From Phoronis australis (lineage: Eukaryota; Phoronida; Phoronidae): a stretch of 64,000 nucleotides of DNA. The notes beneath the pieces were generated by a model. The model saw only the letters and a program-made list of their open reading frames with translations. It was not told the DNA's origin and did not search any database. The stretch covers positions 319,971-383,970 of the forward strand of contig NMRA01000125.1 in assembly GCA_002633005.1 (NCBI GenBank). The letters are read 5' to 3'. Position 1 is the first letter of the stretch. Every line of letters begins with the position of its first letter. This document shows, piece after piece, positions 15,601 to 30,600 of this stretch. A program made the position numbers and the translations under genes.

Positions 15601-18600
15601 CTAAAACTGTGTGCTTACTTGTGTATGGATATACGTAATACACTTGTGTCTACTAGGGTGTATACCAAGTTACATGATAAAAATGAATGACTTTGTGCTT
15701 GATATTTTACAGACTCTTCAGGAAATTACCGAGGACATGCCAGAGTACAGTGACGTGGAGAAAAAGTGGATGGCGACAACGGAGTATGTAGCTTTAAAAA
15801 CTGTCCTGAAATTGATAGCTCTATCTACTGCGTAAGGTTGTGGTGTGAGGCCGGATGGCCTTTTATGGAAACCAGAGAAAGAATAATTGTTGAATTTGAA
15901 AAACTTTGGTATACCATTGAGTAAAAATAGCTGAACCTAGTGTGTTGATAATTGTTGTTACTGTTGGTATCAATATTATTTTTCCTTTTTGCTGAGATAT
16001 GTATTATAGGAGCTGTGAACTTTAATTTCAATTTTTGACTATCAGTATGTTATAAGTGTTTGCGTAAAAGTAAACATTTGATTATGATATATTTTATTTA
16101 AAAGTAATTTTTTTAAGCACACTTGTCAACAAAAACATTTCATTTAATGTCAAGATGTTTTGCCGTTGGTAATATATTTACATCTTTTGAAATCTTTTTT
16201 GCTACTGCTATCATCATAAGATTTATATATATGAGAGGACACTATCCAACTGATGCTGACTATACCTTTAAGTGAGTTTGAAGGGTTCTAAACCCGCTGT
16301 GAGGATTTTGGCCAGCGTTGACATAGTAGCCATTATAATCATGCCTAGCTTTAGGTGATAAAAACTACAGACTCTTCATCTTCAATTTTTTTTCTAGAGG
16401 CTTCTCGTGCACTTGTTCGTGTAGATGGCTGCAAGAATTCAAGAATTTCGTACGGTCCAAAACTTTTATTCGCAAACTTTGAATAGATTCAACAAACTTC
16501 AAAACTTTTGGGGACAGAAGGTGCTCATGGACTGTTGTTCAGTTCTAGAGAATTAAATGATAGTCAATATCCTCTACTAAGTTGAAACCTGGTGTAGTGC
16601 CTCTTTAAGATAATTTGAACCATGTTTACAGTGAATCCATTTTGTTTCAGACTAATTGCAGATCAAGCATTGAGTACAATGACAAAGACACATAGTATGG
16701 TTCTTGCCTTGCCACATCTTAAAGCCAGGGTAATTACATTATTATTAGGGATGGCCTAGGTCCTCTTTAATGTAACAGGTTGTAGAACAGCTTAATATTT
16801 TAGGTGAAATAGTCCTTTTGAGATTCTTTAGTTTTGTATTGATTGACAAGACATTCATGAAACAGTTGTTGTAAGAAGTCTTAGCTTTGGAAACTGTGAC
16901 TTTTCAAACATTTTCATACTATAAGTTATCATTCCGTTTTGCTGACCAATCACTTCAGTGACGACCATTTTGTTAGTGCATGCCAGAAAGGTCTCAAGCT
17001 TACACACAAAGAGCTGGGCTTTCACTAGCATGACTTTCTAGTTTAGTTTCTTTTGATACGATGCAATATATTTTGGAGCCTGTTGACAAGGGTTACAATT
17101 TTTGATATTTTTTATTTTATTAAGATTTTATACTAATTCTCTATCTCCTTTATGGTAAATAACTACCACACAATAGTTTTTAAAATCCGATGACTATTTT
17201 AAACAGAGCGATAATTGTCTTAATTGAATTAATTTTCAGAGCCTCTTTAACATGGGCCGGTGTCTCAGACTTTTGTCTACTAAGTCGGATCCTGATCCAC
17301 CAAGTCTGTGGAACGTGGATGACATGGTAAGATTTAGTGCATGCCTGATCTGGTAAATGGACCACAATCTTGAGGTCAAGCTACAGAGTTCATTCCATAC
17401 ACATGAAAGCATGACATTACTTTACTGGATAGACCCAAGTTCAGGTTGCTGCCACACTTAGTTTGACATAGTTATATTTACTGGTTCAGTGCAGACCAAG
17501 TGCTACGAGATCAGCTGTGTGATTAAACAGGACGGTATGAACGAATGGAGGAACTGCCAGACAGTTTTAATATTCAATTGTCATTTTTTTACCCTTTGAT
17601 ATGAATTATATGCTCAGCTAACTTTCAGTCAAGGCAGCTAGCTGAGTTCATGTAACTCTTTGTCTGCGTACTATTAGTTCACATTTTTGATGTGTAGTAC
17701 ATTAATTAAGCAACTACTTTTGAACCACACTGTCGCTCACCCTGTCATAGGTGATGCTGATATCTTAGATTTTTATTGGCACAGTACAGTGTGTGTGGTT
17801 CAGAAAGATGGTCAGCAATTATTGTACATATTATGGACCATGATCAAATTCATATTAATTGCAGTGCTTTTGTTGTTAGTGAAAAACCTACTGCCAGCGT
17901 CTTGTTCACAGTCTCGTGTCTGTGATCATCGTACACACAGCTGGGTGTGTGGTCTTTGATTATAGCCAAGTTTTCTCCTGAGACCAAAAAGTCCCTTTGA
18001 GCTCCTCACATTTCTCATTGCTACATTGTGTATTGGTCCTTCGTTTACTGTGCAAAACCGTAGAGTTCACGCTCTATACCATCTCAGTTATTTGTAAGTT
18101 GCCAGTAACGTATTCTGCTCATTATTACTTTGAATTTCCCCTCAACACAACCAACATCATTTTTTCACTTTAAGAAAAAATTGCCACTGCAAAAAGTCTC
18201 ACGTGGTAATAACTTGCGAAATCTTCCTGTTCCTTCTTTTGATTGATCGTTTCATAAATTGGTGAAATCAGAAAAGGGAATCAGACTTTTACTCAATGAA
18301 AGTTCTTGATAATCTATGCATACCGTGAACAATATTTCTGATGCCTTTTCCCCCAACTTGGAACAGCAATAGTTTGCTATATTATGAAGAATCAATGGAA
18401 TTCCAATAAATCTCATTAGAAAGAATCTTGCTAAAACCTACCAGATTTTACTTACTAAAATCCTATGAGTGTTTATCTGAAGACTTACACCTCAGGAATT
18501 AGCTCCATTCAATGTTTTTATTAGGCTATAATTAAACTGGAAGAGTCCATTATTCAAGAGGAGGTAGGTGAAGGCGAGCAAGCCGAGGAAGAGCATTACC

Positions 18601-21600
18601 CAGACACGACGTCCAGACATTACCAGAGACAGTGCAAGACAATAGCCAAGGCAAAGGTAGGTGTTGTTGTGCCAGAGAGATGGAGAAATCAATATTTTGT
18701 TAAAAAAGCACCTTTAGTTACTATAGACACAGTTGTGTAGCTTTTGAGAAAAAAAGAAATTTTCTAAGCAGTGATGCCTGCAGGTGTTTTTATGGCCTTC
18801 ACACAGTGAGGTGCAGTAAGGTGCAGGGTTCAACGTGAGTTGAGTATAGACTAGAACCATGATGCTATTATTTTGGCCTGATAATAGAATTTCCTTTCAA
18901 TGAGCAGTTCACTACAAAAACAGTGATTGACTCCTATCCACATTCACAATCATGTACACTGTCATGTACATGTGGATATACCTGGCACGTTGCCATTTTT
19001 TTCTGTGCCCCAAAATGAAGTTCCAAGAGACTGTTTGTATGTTGTAGTCTCAGTTTCAATCTCTTTCCATTTCCCTGCTAGGTTGACCGCGACACGGCAG
19101 TGCACTACCTGTCTCAAGCCAATGAGTGCCTTGTGCAGGCCATTAACCTCTCCTTGACCCATGGCTTTCTGGAGATTGCCAGCAGGGCTTGTCAGGAGGT
19201 TCTGGAGTGTTGTGGACAGTATGACCCTGGAATGTGCAGTCAGTACATGGCCCTGTACCAGGTAAGTTTTGAATAGGCTCGTAGTCAGGGACTGGAGGGG
19301 GGGGTGTTGTTGCAAGGCAAACTTACGCAGTATCATGAAAGTGATGGCTTTGGTGGGATATTGACCCACGCGAGAAAACACGGATGTGTAAGCAGCCCAG
19401 AATACTTGTTATTGCAGTATCTTGCACCTAATTGTATGCACCCCCAAGTAGTACATGAAAAATCTCAGGAAAATGTAACATGAATGGTCAGGAAAATTTG
19501 GTGTGTTAAATGGCAATTTTTTTCACTGGATATGGAATCCTGTCTTTGCAAAGCCTTGAATACCATGAGTTTTCATCGTAACAAATTTTTCAGTCTCCTG
19601 GTGATTGTTGTGAAATATTCCAATAATTGTAAAATCTGCATTATATTACTACTGTGTTGAGATGTTGACACTGTCGTGAAATGATGGGGCACTCTGGTGT
19701 TTCATTTTGCACACAGTTCATTTATGATTGGTGGAAACGGTTGACTAGTCTGAACACTATCCACTTCTCAACAGTTACAAAGTTTTTGATCCTCTATATA
19801 ACACGGCGCCGTGTTTGCAATAATATGCTGATGGTTGTGTGAACTAAGGCCAGATTTTCGTCCTTTGATTAAAAGGCACCATGAATGGTATTGCTTGTAC
19901 CTTAAATTAAGTTGGGTCTGCCTTACAGAGTTGCCTATCTGGTCAGTACCTGCAAAATTTGCTGGAACGCTCGCAAGGAGACGCCGCTACCTCTCAGCTT
20001 GCAGCCTTGATCCACCAACGAGGTATCTTCATGAGCACCAACGTCACCACAAATCTGCTCTCGGGGACTGTTTACAAGACAATCGCCAGTAAACTAGAAA
20101 ATGACTGGCAGGTATGGACATGGATACATAGTGAATTAATAAACATCATTCCTTTCTTGTTTCTGTCTCTGTGGTGCTGACGACTACTAGGCATGTGTGG
20201 TGATTTTCAGTCAAGTAACCACTATTTCGTGTTGTTCATTCTTCAGTTTGATTTTTACTAATAGTACCTTAGTCTTATTTGTCATCTCTTTATTTTTTAT
20301 GTGCATGTTAGTCTCTTTCTATCAACGTATCATATTTTTAAATCAATCTCAGTCATTATGATTTGGGGCCTTGATCTCGGTGGAAGTCAGTTTTATGTTA
20401 CACATGATATAAAAATAACTATACTGCCTGCACCTACCGTCCGTACGATATTATGTTATTTTATTTATGTTGTTACAATGCCACAGGCTTGGAAGAAAAT
20501 CAGCGTCAGTCCAAATCACTTGGAGCTGCTGAAGGAGTTTCCAACCAACTTTAACCTGGTCATCCTTCAACACTCCCCGGACAAGGAGTATCTGTACGGA
20601 GCCATTCTTGACAAACCCAAGCCCCAGGCAGCTGCAGCGGGCAAGAACAAGGGACTCAACGCCACAAGTAGGTGTCTATTGTTACCTGATGTAGTTATTA
20701 TGGGTGAAATAATATATCACTTCATTACAGCTAATACATTGCTCTGCCTGTAACATGATATTCAGGCCACTATCGTCATTACAGGGATGAGGATGTGTGC
20801 CTCCTCTTGTCACATCACTTAACCACCCCAGTCTGTACCCTTGCTATGTTAACATCAGTTACCTATAATCCGAATCTCTTTTTTTCACATTGAGAAGCAC
20901 TGTTCTTTGTAGTCCTGTCTTAACTGAACTAATGCCAACCTTACTTCTCATTCAGTGTACACTAACTACCTAGTAGATGAAGTGTTAGTTTTCAAAGTAT
21001 TTAATTCTGTCTTACCTAAACTAATGTCAACTGTATTTCACATTCGGTGTACACTAAGTGCTTAACAAGTGAAATGTTTTTTCAATGTGATTAGTCCTGT
21101 CTTAACTAAACTAATGCCAACCTTATTTCAAAGTGCGTGCATTCCTTGCCCGGTTTTGGGGCAAATATTTTAAGCTGTTTCCTGGTAAGACTGACTGAAT
21201 GCGTGTTGAGTGACTTATTTTTTTATTTTCCATTTTGATTTATCTGGTTATGTGTGGTTGTTCTGCCAATGTCCTGACATTTTGATGTTCCGTTTTGTCA
21301 AATTGTGAAAGTTCTTATCTCCATCACAGGAGAGTGAGCCCTTCCAATGACAAAGCACTTATGGATGATTTTCAAGTGTGTTTAATGAACAATCTGACAA
21401 ACTTTTTCTGATATGTCCTTCAACAAAACTCAGATAAAATGGCTTTTTATCTGTGTGTTCTTCACTGTTGTAGCTAATCATTGGTGGATTTAGGGTGTGA
21501 CTGTGCTCTTATGGGCTGATGACAAAACCAAATAGTACAAAACGACACTGACATAAATTTTGGCATCTACGATGTTGTGGCTAATCACGGGGTGTTCTTT

Positions 21601-24600
21601 AGTGTGTGTGTATGTGTTGGGGAGGGGCAGATATCACAAAATGAAATAACTTGGTCCCCTCATGATAACCTAGATAAGCCACTGCTAATTCACATGACAT
21701 ATGACCTGCCGTTGACTTGAGAATTAACGACTTACTTCATGACTGCATGTTTATTCACATTAAAGATGAACCTGAAGCAAAATTTATCTTTTATGCTTTC
21801 AGCCTAAAAAGCCCTCAACGATATGAAATGGCCAAGCTTTGGTAGGCTTGGCTTAATCCTAATGGCTTTGCAAATAATCTTTTACATAGTACTGAGACAC
21901 TGAATGTTACAGTAGGGAATGGAAACTGCCTTCTGTCATGATGTAGAAGTTTTTTTGACTTGTTTATGTCTGAATGACATGTTATACATATTGCATTGTA
22001 TGCAGTGAGCATGCACAAAAATCTTTGTGGAAATTGATGTTTTCCACAATGTGGAATCAAAGTTGAACTGAAGTCTCTTGAAGAACGTGTAATTTGTTAG
22101 CAAAAAGTATGAATTTTGGTTTATGACATTGTCTGTTGCCCATTATTTGCATGTTTTCAGAGTACTCTATGGCCCAGAACCCTAAGTGTACTCAAAGTAT
22201 GTAACACTCTTTATAACTGAATCATTTCGTCAGTGAATACTAACTTATTAATAATTTGGTCCCATTCAGGACTCCGCTATTCAGAGTTCATGGGGGTAAT
22301 AAAACAATTGTCTTCTCAGCCAGGACCATAAACCCTTTTTAAACTGTGTGTAGTTGCACTGTGCAACTGGAACAGTAAGACCAGGGCTCACAAAGAACTG
22401 CTTTCACTGACCTTGCATGTCAATTTCAAAAGACCTGTTGTGTAAACGACTCACATGGTTTACAACCATCCACAAAACACTTACGTACACTTTGGGGACA
22501 AGTTACTCTCTCCAAGCCCAAAACGGCGGCACTGCAGATTAATGGTTTGTGCTTTTGTTAGATAAATTTTCTTCGGCATGGTATGGTTACTCGCGTTTGC
22601 TATTTTGTAAAAGTTTAATACTAAATAGCATACAAATTCATTTGAAAAATGATAAATAGCAAACATTTAGTACACGTCAGTAGGATACCATCAGTCCTGT
22701 TTTAGCCTATGAATATTACTGATATCATCAGTCATTTTAGAAATTGTTGTACTGTAAGCTCCACAACTTTGTACAAAGAATCTGCTAAATCACCTAGGAT
22801 GATTGGCAGTTGGGGAGTTAATTGACAATTGTGGTTCAGGTTACCACAATCCACAGAATGTATCTGCATATTAATATGAAAACGTTTTACCTGAATAATG
22901 GATTCAATGTCCTTGAGAGATATTAATTCCCACATCCTGGATTTATCTAGTACTCTATATGGAGCGTTTTGTCTGACTGACCTAGTTTTTGAAGGGTGGG
23001 ACCACAAATCTATTTTCTGTATTGAGTGGGACAAGTGAAGAATAATTTATTTCTCCTCCCTTGGATTTTTTTCAAGTTTTATGCACTCTGTATTGCAACT
23101 CGCTGTGCGGCAATATATTTTACTTGCACTAGAATTACAACAAAATTAAAGCTGCAAACTTTGAATGTAAAATCATATTAATTAGCATGGTTAGCAGTGT
23201 ACAACTACAGCCCAAGTGCTGTGCTGATGTGCAGCAAGGTGGGTACATACCACAGAATCTGAGAGGGCGCTGTCGTAATTTGGGAGTAATGTGCAATAGG
23301 AGATGACAGAACCAGTTTTCTGGTAAATTGCCAATACTGGGTTCAATACCTAAATTTCGTGATTATCCACTCTGCAGTGGAGTTAATGCTATGAAATTTA
23401 GTTGTGCAGCAGTTTTTTGTTGTTATTTGAGACAGCTTGATTATACTGTGATTACTTGTGGTTCATGGTTGTGTTTATTTATTTTTTGAAATTCGTTTTT
23501 ATTTGTGAATCTGTCATTTGATTTGAAGTGTTTTGTATCTTTCTTGCGGCAATGCGATTTGGTAACTATGCGTGCGTTCAGTTTCTAAATTGCTGTCATG
23601 GTAAACTATGAATTAGTTTAGACACTGGATTTAACGTATGGTTTTCGTGTCAATTACATGCAGCAATTCTCATTACATTTTATTTGTTATTGTATTATTC
23701 AGACTTGCAGCTAAGTTCAGCAACATCTAATGTATTGTAGTTACAGATGAAATCTTACAGCAGTGACAGCAATGCAAATTTCTCATTTCAATCTGTACAA
23801 TGTAAATTAATTTATTTTGCAATTCTTCAAATGTTTTAAAACACCAATTGATAAGCCATGAAAACTTGAATGCTCTGTGACAATGCCCATCCATTGTTGT
23901 TTTTATGTGACCATATTTTCCTTAAAAATCACCACACGGTTATGAAAATTAATTGACTTGAGGATTACTACAACTTCCACAAACTTGATAGATTTCACGT
24001 GTATTAATTTGAAAAGAGAGTATCATTAATTTATAATTACTATGACTGTAAACTCGGATATCAAAAATAAAAACTTTAACTTTCACCTTTAAGCTGTGAA
24101 GTCTTTGTTGACTGAAAATTTTGGCAACATTATTTTTGTCTTAAATTGAAAAACTTACCAACTTTTATGCAACTTTAATTTATGGGTTGACTATTATGGC
24201 TTAATATACAAATCTTGGTGTTTAGCAGAAATGTGTGACATCCCGTATTTTTGCAGGTTTATCCAAGGCAAAAGTTGTGCGTATCAAGACCGATGCCAGA
24301 ACCATCGACAGTCTCACGGAACGGTTTGGCCAGCACAAGAAAGATGTGATGCTGTTTCTACTGAAACAAGAATATCAACGAACACAGGTGGCGCTGAGAG
24401 AGAAGATGTTGGCAAATCTGGACCAAGAAATGAAGGAAGAAAGACCTGAGGTTGGTGATGCAGTAATATCTTAGCTGTTTTGGACAAAAATAATTATTAA
24501 GTGTAATATGTAATCTGTGCCGTTGTATTCTAATATTTTGCAGTGAACTCAAACTTGCTATGCCTGCTTGTTTTGATTACGTAAATTGTCTGTCACAGTG

Positions 24601-27600
24601 GCTATGGTTACATATGGGTGGGTAGTGTCGATCTTGGAATGTTTCTCACTCTGCTAATACTAGAATTCCTAATAAAAAGTACAGACTAATAGCAGATATT
24701 AAGTACTGTTCATTTCATGTAGCATGGGGACTCAACTAAGTTCCCTAAATCTTTTGTGTATTCGTTTCATTGCTTTCTCAAAGATGTAGTATTTTTTCTA
24801 TTATTTTATCTTGATTGTGAGTTCCATTTTGACTAATGACATTTCCCAATAACAAATTAAAAATTGAGACCTTAAGCACTTAGTCCTTAAATTAGGGGCG
24901 TTGCATGAAAAGATTCCTACTTATTTTCAGTAATATTGAGAATTCAACGTAGACTTCACTCTCGATTTGTATCAAGCCAAAAGTTGACTTTGACTTAAAA
25001 ATGAGACTCAAATATTAAGAACGTAAGAACAATCAGTGTTTTAACAAGTCCACACATACGCTGTAAATTTAGGAAACCTAGTTCAGTCCCTGTTTGGAAC
25101 TGTTTCTTGAAACCGGGCACTGAGGCCCCTAAATCCATGGACACAAACACAAAAAGCTGTCATCAGGCTTTTTTGTGGCTTCCGCGAACGTTTTCATTTG
25201 AAAATTGTGGTTGGGCACCCCCTTATGACATCCTCTGCCCACCTATGTAATGCACTCTCAGAATTATGTGACTGAACTTAATAAGTTTATTTCTATCTTT
25301 GTAACAGTTGAGAGCATTTTCGTTGTTTCCATGATGTGTGCTCTTGCGCAGGGTTTACGCCTTGACAATTGTCAGACCAGCTTGAATGGGAACTATATTA
25401 ATTAGCATGCATAGCCTAGCACTTGTCATATTATTTAAAGTGGATAATGAAGCTGCATTTTGTCATTAGTAGCAAACTTTTGAGTTAGACACTATTCGCT
25501 TTAATGTTAGCCTCAACTTACTCACTCCATACTCACATGAGAAGTAAACTCTGGGTTTGCAAAGAAGTAGTTATTTCTTAAGGTTGTGCTCTGCACATGT
25601 CAAACTAAGTTTTGGAGCCTTGTCATAAGCTGCAATATGCTGTCACTTCTTTCAAAGTCCTGAAATCACCCTCAAATTGCCTCAGGAATAATTTCAGACC
25701 AATGTCACACCAATTTCATAATTGATAAGTGGTCTAAATTGCAAGTTGTTTTTGTAATGGAAAGCAAGTTTATAGGGGCTTTAACATTGTGTTTGTTTGA
25801 TCATTGAAGACTGCACTGTCTGAGGATACTGAAGACGAAGAGAATACACTGCAGCAACAATTTGTGAGTCTTGTTGAAGAGCTGGAAGCATACTTAGCCC
25901 CCATCACTGCAGGACTGGATCTGTTGTTCAGGTAAAAATGTACAGGAAATCAAATCTTGATGATAAGACACTCGGATATATTTTAGAGATTTGGTGTAAT
26001 GGATGCTGATTTCATGTTGATTGGGATCAACTTTGCTCTCAGTCGTTGAAAAGTTTCCATCTTTTTGATGGGTTTGTCTTTTGGTATCAAAAGTAAATTA
26101 ATTTATGTACTTATACTAGGTACAGTACACGACAAAGGTAAAGAAATAAAATTTCCTTGAATTTTAGTCCTGTCAGCTGATTTTAAACAAAATTGACTGC
26201 TTTACTAGCCATTCATCTCACCAGGGCCTATACGCAATAATGTCAGAATTACGAGTTATTCCCCATCACTTATCTTTTGTGGAATTTGCTGTCACGATGT
26301 GGGAAATTGACATTTTGTCCTATTATTTTTGGTATACTGTAACATACCTACCGGTATTTTGTTGTATACGAATAGGAGACTAACATATAATATTATTGGT
26401 TACCCTGATGTTGTATTTATTATTGTTTATTATCATTCAGGCCACCGACTGCCACTAGTGCCACTAACAGTATTCATGGCAAGGACGCGGGCGGGAGCAC
26501 CGAGGCCGTCATTCTAATGGCCGACCCCATGCTGATGGAACTGCCGTTGGAGGCGATGTCCTCCCTCCAGTCTGAGAACATTGTTTCTCTGAGTCGCGAC
26601 TTCTCACTGCAGATGTTGTACCATCGGTTCCATCAGGAGCCGGTGGTGGAGGAGACTGATAAGAAAGACAAGAAGGGAGGTGGTGACAAGAACAAGCCAC
26701 CGTCTAGGATCCCTGGCTTGAGAGATGCCAGTAAAAAGCAGGCTAAGATTGTGAGTGTGACACAATTGAGGTTGATGGTTTTCTTCTCACCAAAAGTCAA
26801 AAATCCTTAATGCGTTGGGAATTTCCGACTTAGTCATGGATTCCATGTTCTTCACAGCTCAATTTGACTCGTTGCTGTTACGAATTTGGATTTTGATGTG
26901 GTGTGAAAAATGCCACGAGTTTGAACTAGGAATTTGAAAATTGGTCGTCTATTCAGCTAAACAAGACAAAAAGATGTTTTGCTCCAGTTCAGGTTTAATT
27001 ACCGTATTCGCAGTAATAACCGCCCAGGGCCCTTTATAGAAAAGTTCGTTTCAGGGGGGCGTTTATTGTAACCCAAAATTACGATCATTTTATAGAAAAT
27101 TGTGCTGAAATCCCAGGGCGAAAACTCGCCGACTGACTGCCTCAAAATCGCCGTCTTAGATATGACGACTTCAATGCTTGAATAAAAATGGTTTCGACTC
27201 AAACAAATTACCTGAAATCCTCATTAAGTTTTATAAGTAGCGTCTCTAAGATTTTTTAAGTTCCCGTGGAGTCTGGATTAACGGCAGGTTTAAGTACAAA
27301 TCTGTGCAACATCATGCCATCTACATGTACATGTATGATCGGCAACACGGCAAGAAAAATGTATGGATGAACGCACATGTTGTTGCACGTGACGTTTGTT
27401 TTGAAGTTCGTCTGCGAGTAAGCGAGCGCATGCGTGTCACCAGAGTTCATATGCCAAACCAGAGACCGTCTTTTGGCCAGAGTCACGCAATCTAACGAGC
27501 TATATGTGTCTAAAGAAATTTACACAAGCAGTAGGCTTAAACCAGAGCGCGTTTCATTCAGCACTTGCCGGTCTCGTGCTAAAACCTTTTGACATTTGTC

Positions 27601-30600
27601 TCGGTAAGGCCCATATTAGTCGCCGTGTAGCTGGATGCGTACGTAACTATCTGACAGTTATTTTTCGGTGTAAGGGTGTGTAAGCATTCACTGTCAGTTG
27701 TCATTTTATCGGAAATTCGGCTTAAAAACACCAATTATGGTTAATCGAACAATCCATCTCAAAAATAACGCAAACATGTTTTATAGTGTTAGAAATTGTC
27801 GGAAATTAGTGCCAATATTCATTTCTTATCGATGCTATGCTACCCGTTTCATGAATGCATAGTTCCTGACTAATGTCTTTGATGACAGGTTCATGTATGT
27901 AGCGCGCACTTCCTGGCCAGGTGTGTTTAACACCGAGTTATTTTTATTCATGAGATAGTCGATGTGTCTACTGAAAGGTCAGACCATAGTGGGACACAGT
28001 CGTCGCGAGAGCGTAGCAACGCTGTTGCGTTCTTTTTGAAGCGCTGCATTACTTTGAAGTGTAAAGTCAAGGATAAATACAAAAGTAGCAGTGCCGCTGG
28101 TGGTCTAGAAGAACCGTGCAAAAATTTTTTGATAAATTGAAGACGTTACTGTAGCCGAGTTTCAGGACTGTAGGTACGTCATTTTTTGCATGTACAGGTT
28201 CATGGACTTGGCGCTTATTTCAGCAAAGTCTGAAAACGCATGAGGGGGCGCTTATAGGGGCATGGGCGGTTATTATGGCGAATAGGGTACTGATAATATA
28301 GCTTTAGATAGAAACCCCTCTCATAAGATGAATGACTGTGAATTTTCAAGCATGTTCAAGAACTTTTGAAACTCCTATAGAGTTTGAGTATTTTGTTGTG
28401 AAGAACACTGGCAGTATGAATTATGTTGAATAAATTTTCTTAATTTCTGAGCTATGAGCAATAAATAGCAGATGCATTTGATTTTTTAGTAGTTCACATG
28501 TTTTTATATAATTTTTTTAGATTCCTCTGGACCGGACTCCACCCCCAGGCGCCATGCCTATAGATACCAACAACTTCAGATGTATCCTTTTATGTTGTGG
28601 CTATAGTATGGAACTTTGTGATCATGTCAGTGTTGTTGTCCTACTGAACAAAATGTAAAACTTGTGGTGTTTGATTGGGTTCACAGCGGGCATTTAGAAT
28701 CCCACTATGATGGTATTTTTGATTTCTGTGGAATGTAATTATTGCACAGTCAGTGCACTTTAGCCAGATGTCTACAAAAGCGTAGAATTTATCTGTCCGT
28801 ATTTATTTTCCGAGAGAAGAAAATGTGCAGAATTTTATTTTTGACTTCATAGCAATTTTCTATTGATTGGTTTGTGTGACCGTGTNTAAAAACACCAATT
28901 ATGGTTAATCGAACAATGCATCTCAAAAATAACGCAAACATGTTTTATAGTGTTAGAAATTGTCGGAAATTAGTGCCAATATTCATTTCTTATTGATGAT
29001 ATGCTACCCGTTTCATGAATGCATAGTTCCTGACTAATGTCTTTGATGACAGGTTCATATATGTAGCGCGCGCTTCCTGGCCACGTGTGTTTAACACTGA
29101 GTTATTTTTATTCATGAGACAGTCGATGTGTCTACTGAAAGGTCAGACCATAGTGGGACGCGGTCGTCGCGAGAGCGTAGCAACGCTGTTGCGTTCTTTT
29201 TGAAGCGCTGCGTTACTTTGAAGTGTAAAGTCAAGGATAAATACAAAAGTAGCAGTGCCGCTGGTGGTCTAGAAGAACCGTGCAAAAAATTTTTGATAAA
29301 TTGAAGACGTTACTGTAGCCGAGTTTCAGGACTGTAGGTACGTAATTTTTCGCATGTACAGGTTCATGGACTTGGCGCTTATTTCAGCAAAGTCTGAAAA
29401 CGCATGAGGGGGCGCTTATAGGGGCATGGGCGGTTATTATGACGAATAGGGTACTGATAATATAGCTTTAGATAGAAACCCCTCTCATAAGATGAATAAT
29501 TGTGAATTTTCAAGCATGTTCAAGAACTTTTGAAACTCCTATAGAGTTTGAGTATTTTGTTGTGAAGAACACTGGCAGTATGAATTATGTTGAATAAATT
29601 TTCTTAATTTCTGAGCTATGAGCAATAAATAGCAGATGCATTTGATTTTTTAGTAGTTCACATGTTTTTATATAATTTTTTTAGATTCCTCTGGACCGGA
29701 CTCCACCCCCAGGCGCCATGCCTATAGATACCAACAACTTCAGATGTATCCTTTTATGTTGTGGCTATAGTATGGAACTTTGTGATCATGTCAGTGTTGT
29801 TGTCCTACTGAACAAAATGTAAAACTTGTGGTGTTTGATTGGGTTCACAGCGGGCATTTAGAATCCCACTATGATGGTATTTTTGATTTCTGTGGAATGT
29901 AATTATTGCACAGTCAGTGCACTTTAGCCAGATGTCTACAAAAGCGTAGAATTTATCTGTCCGTATTTATTTTCCGAGAGAAGAAAATGTGCAGAATTTT
30001 ATTTTTGACTTCATAGCAATTTTCTATTGATTGGTTTGTGTGACCGTGTGTTTTTGGCAAATTAAACTAAAACAATTTGTGTTTGTAGCTAAACAACAGT
30101 AGCAATAGCATTGCAAAAAACACAAATTCAAGATCGAAGTTCAGAAACTCTAAATATTCTAGTTTTGACATTTTTGTTTTTGTTTCATGGCATTTTAGAT
30201 TTTATTTCATAATTAGTCCCAATTTTTATGGCACCTTATATGAAAAATGAAAGATAGTAAAAATCAATTCTATACGGTGTTTTGGTAGACAGTGCATGAA
30301 CTGCAGCAGGGGAAAGTCCCTTTGAATCTGGTCGGCCATTTTGAAGTTGGGATGTGAGCCAGAGTTTGGCTCATTCACTCAGCTGCATAAAATACACTGC
30401 ATGAGCAAATGAAGTGATTCAGTAGGTGAGTGTATGAATCACTCCTCAAGTTTTATCTGATGGTGATCGTGGTTGTCTTGCATCTTCGACTCTTCCAAAT
30501 TCTTCACGTAAACTCCGATTGGCTGTTATGCGCTTTTCATGTCAATAACCATTGTTTACTCAAAATAACAAATTCTCATTGGCCAGAGTCCATTCTTGAA

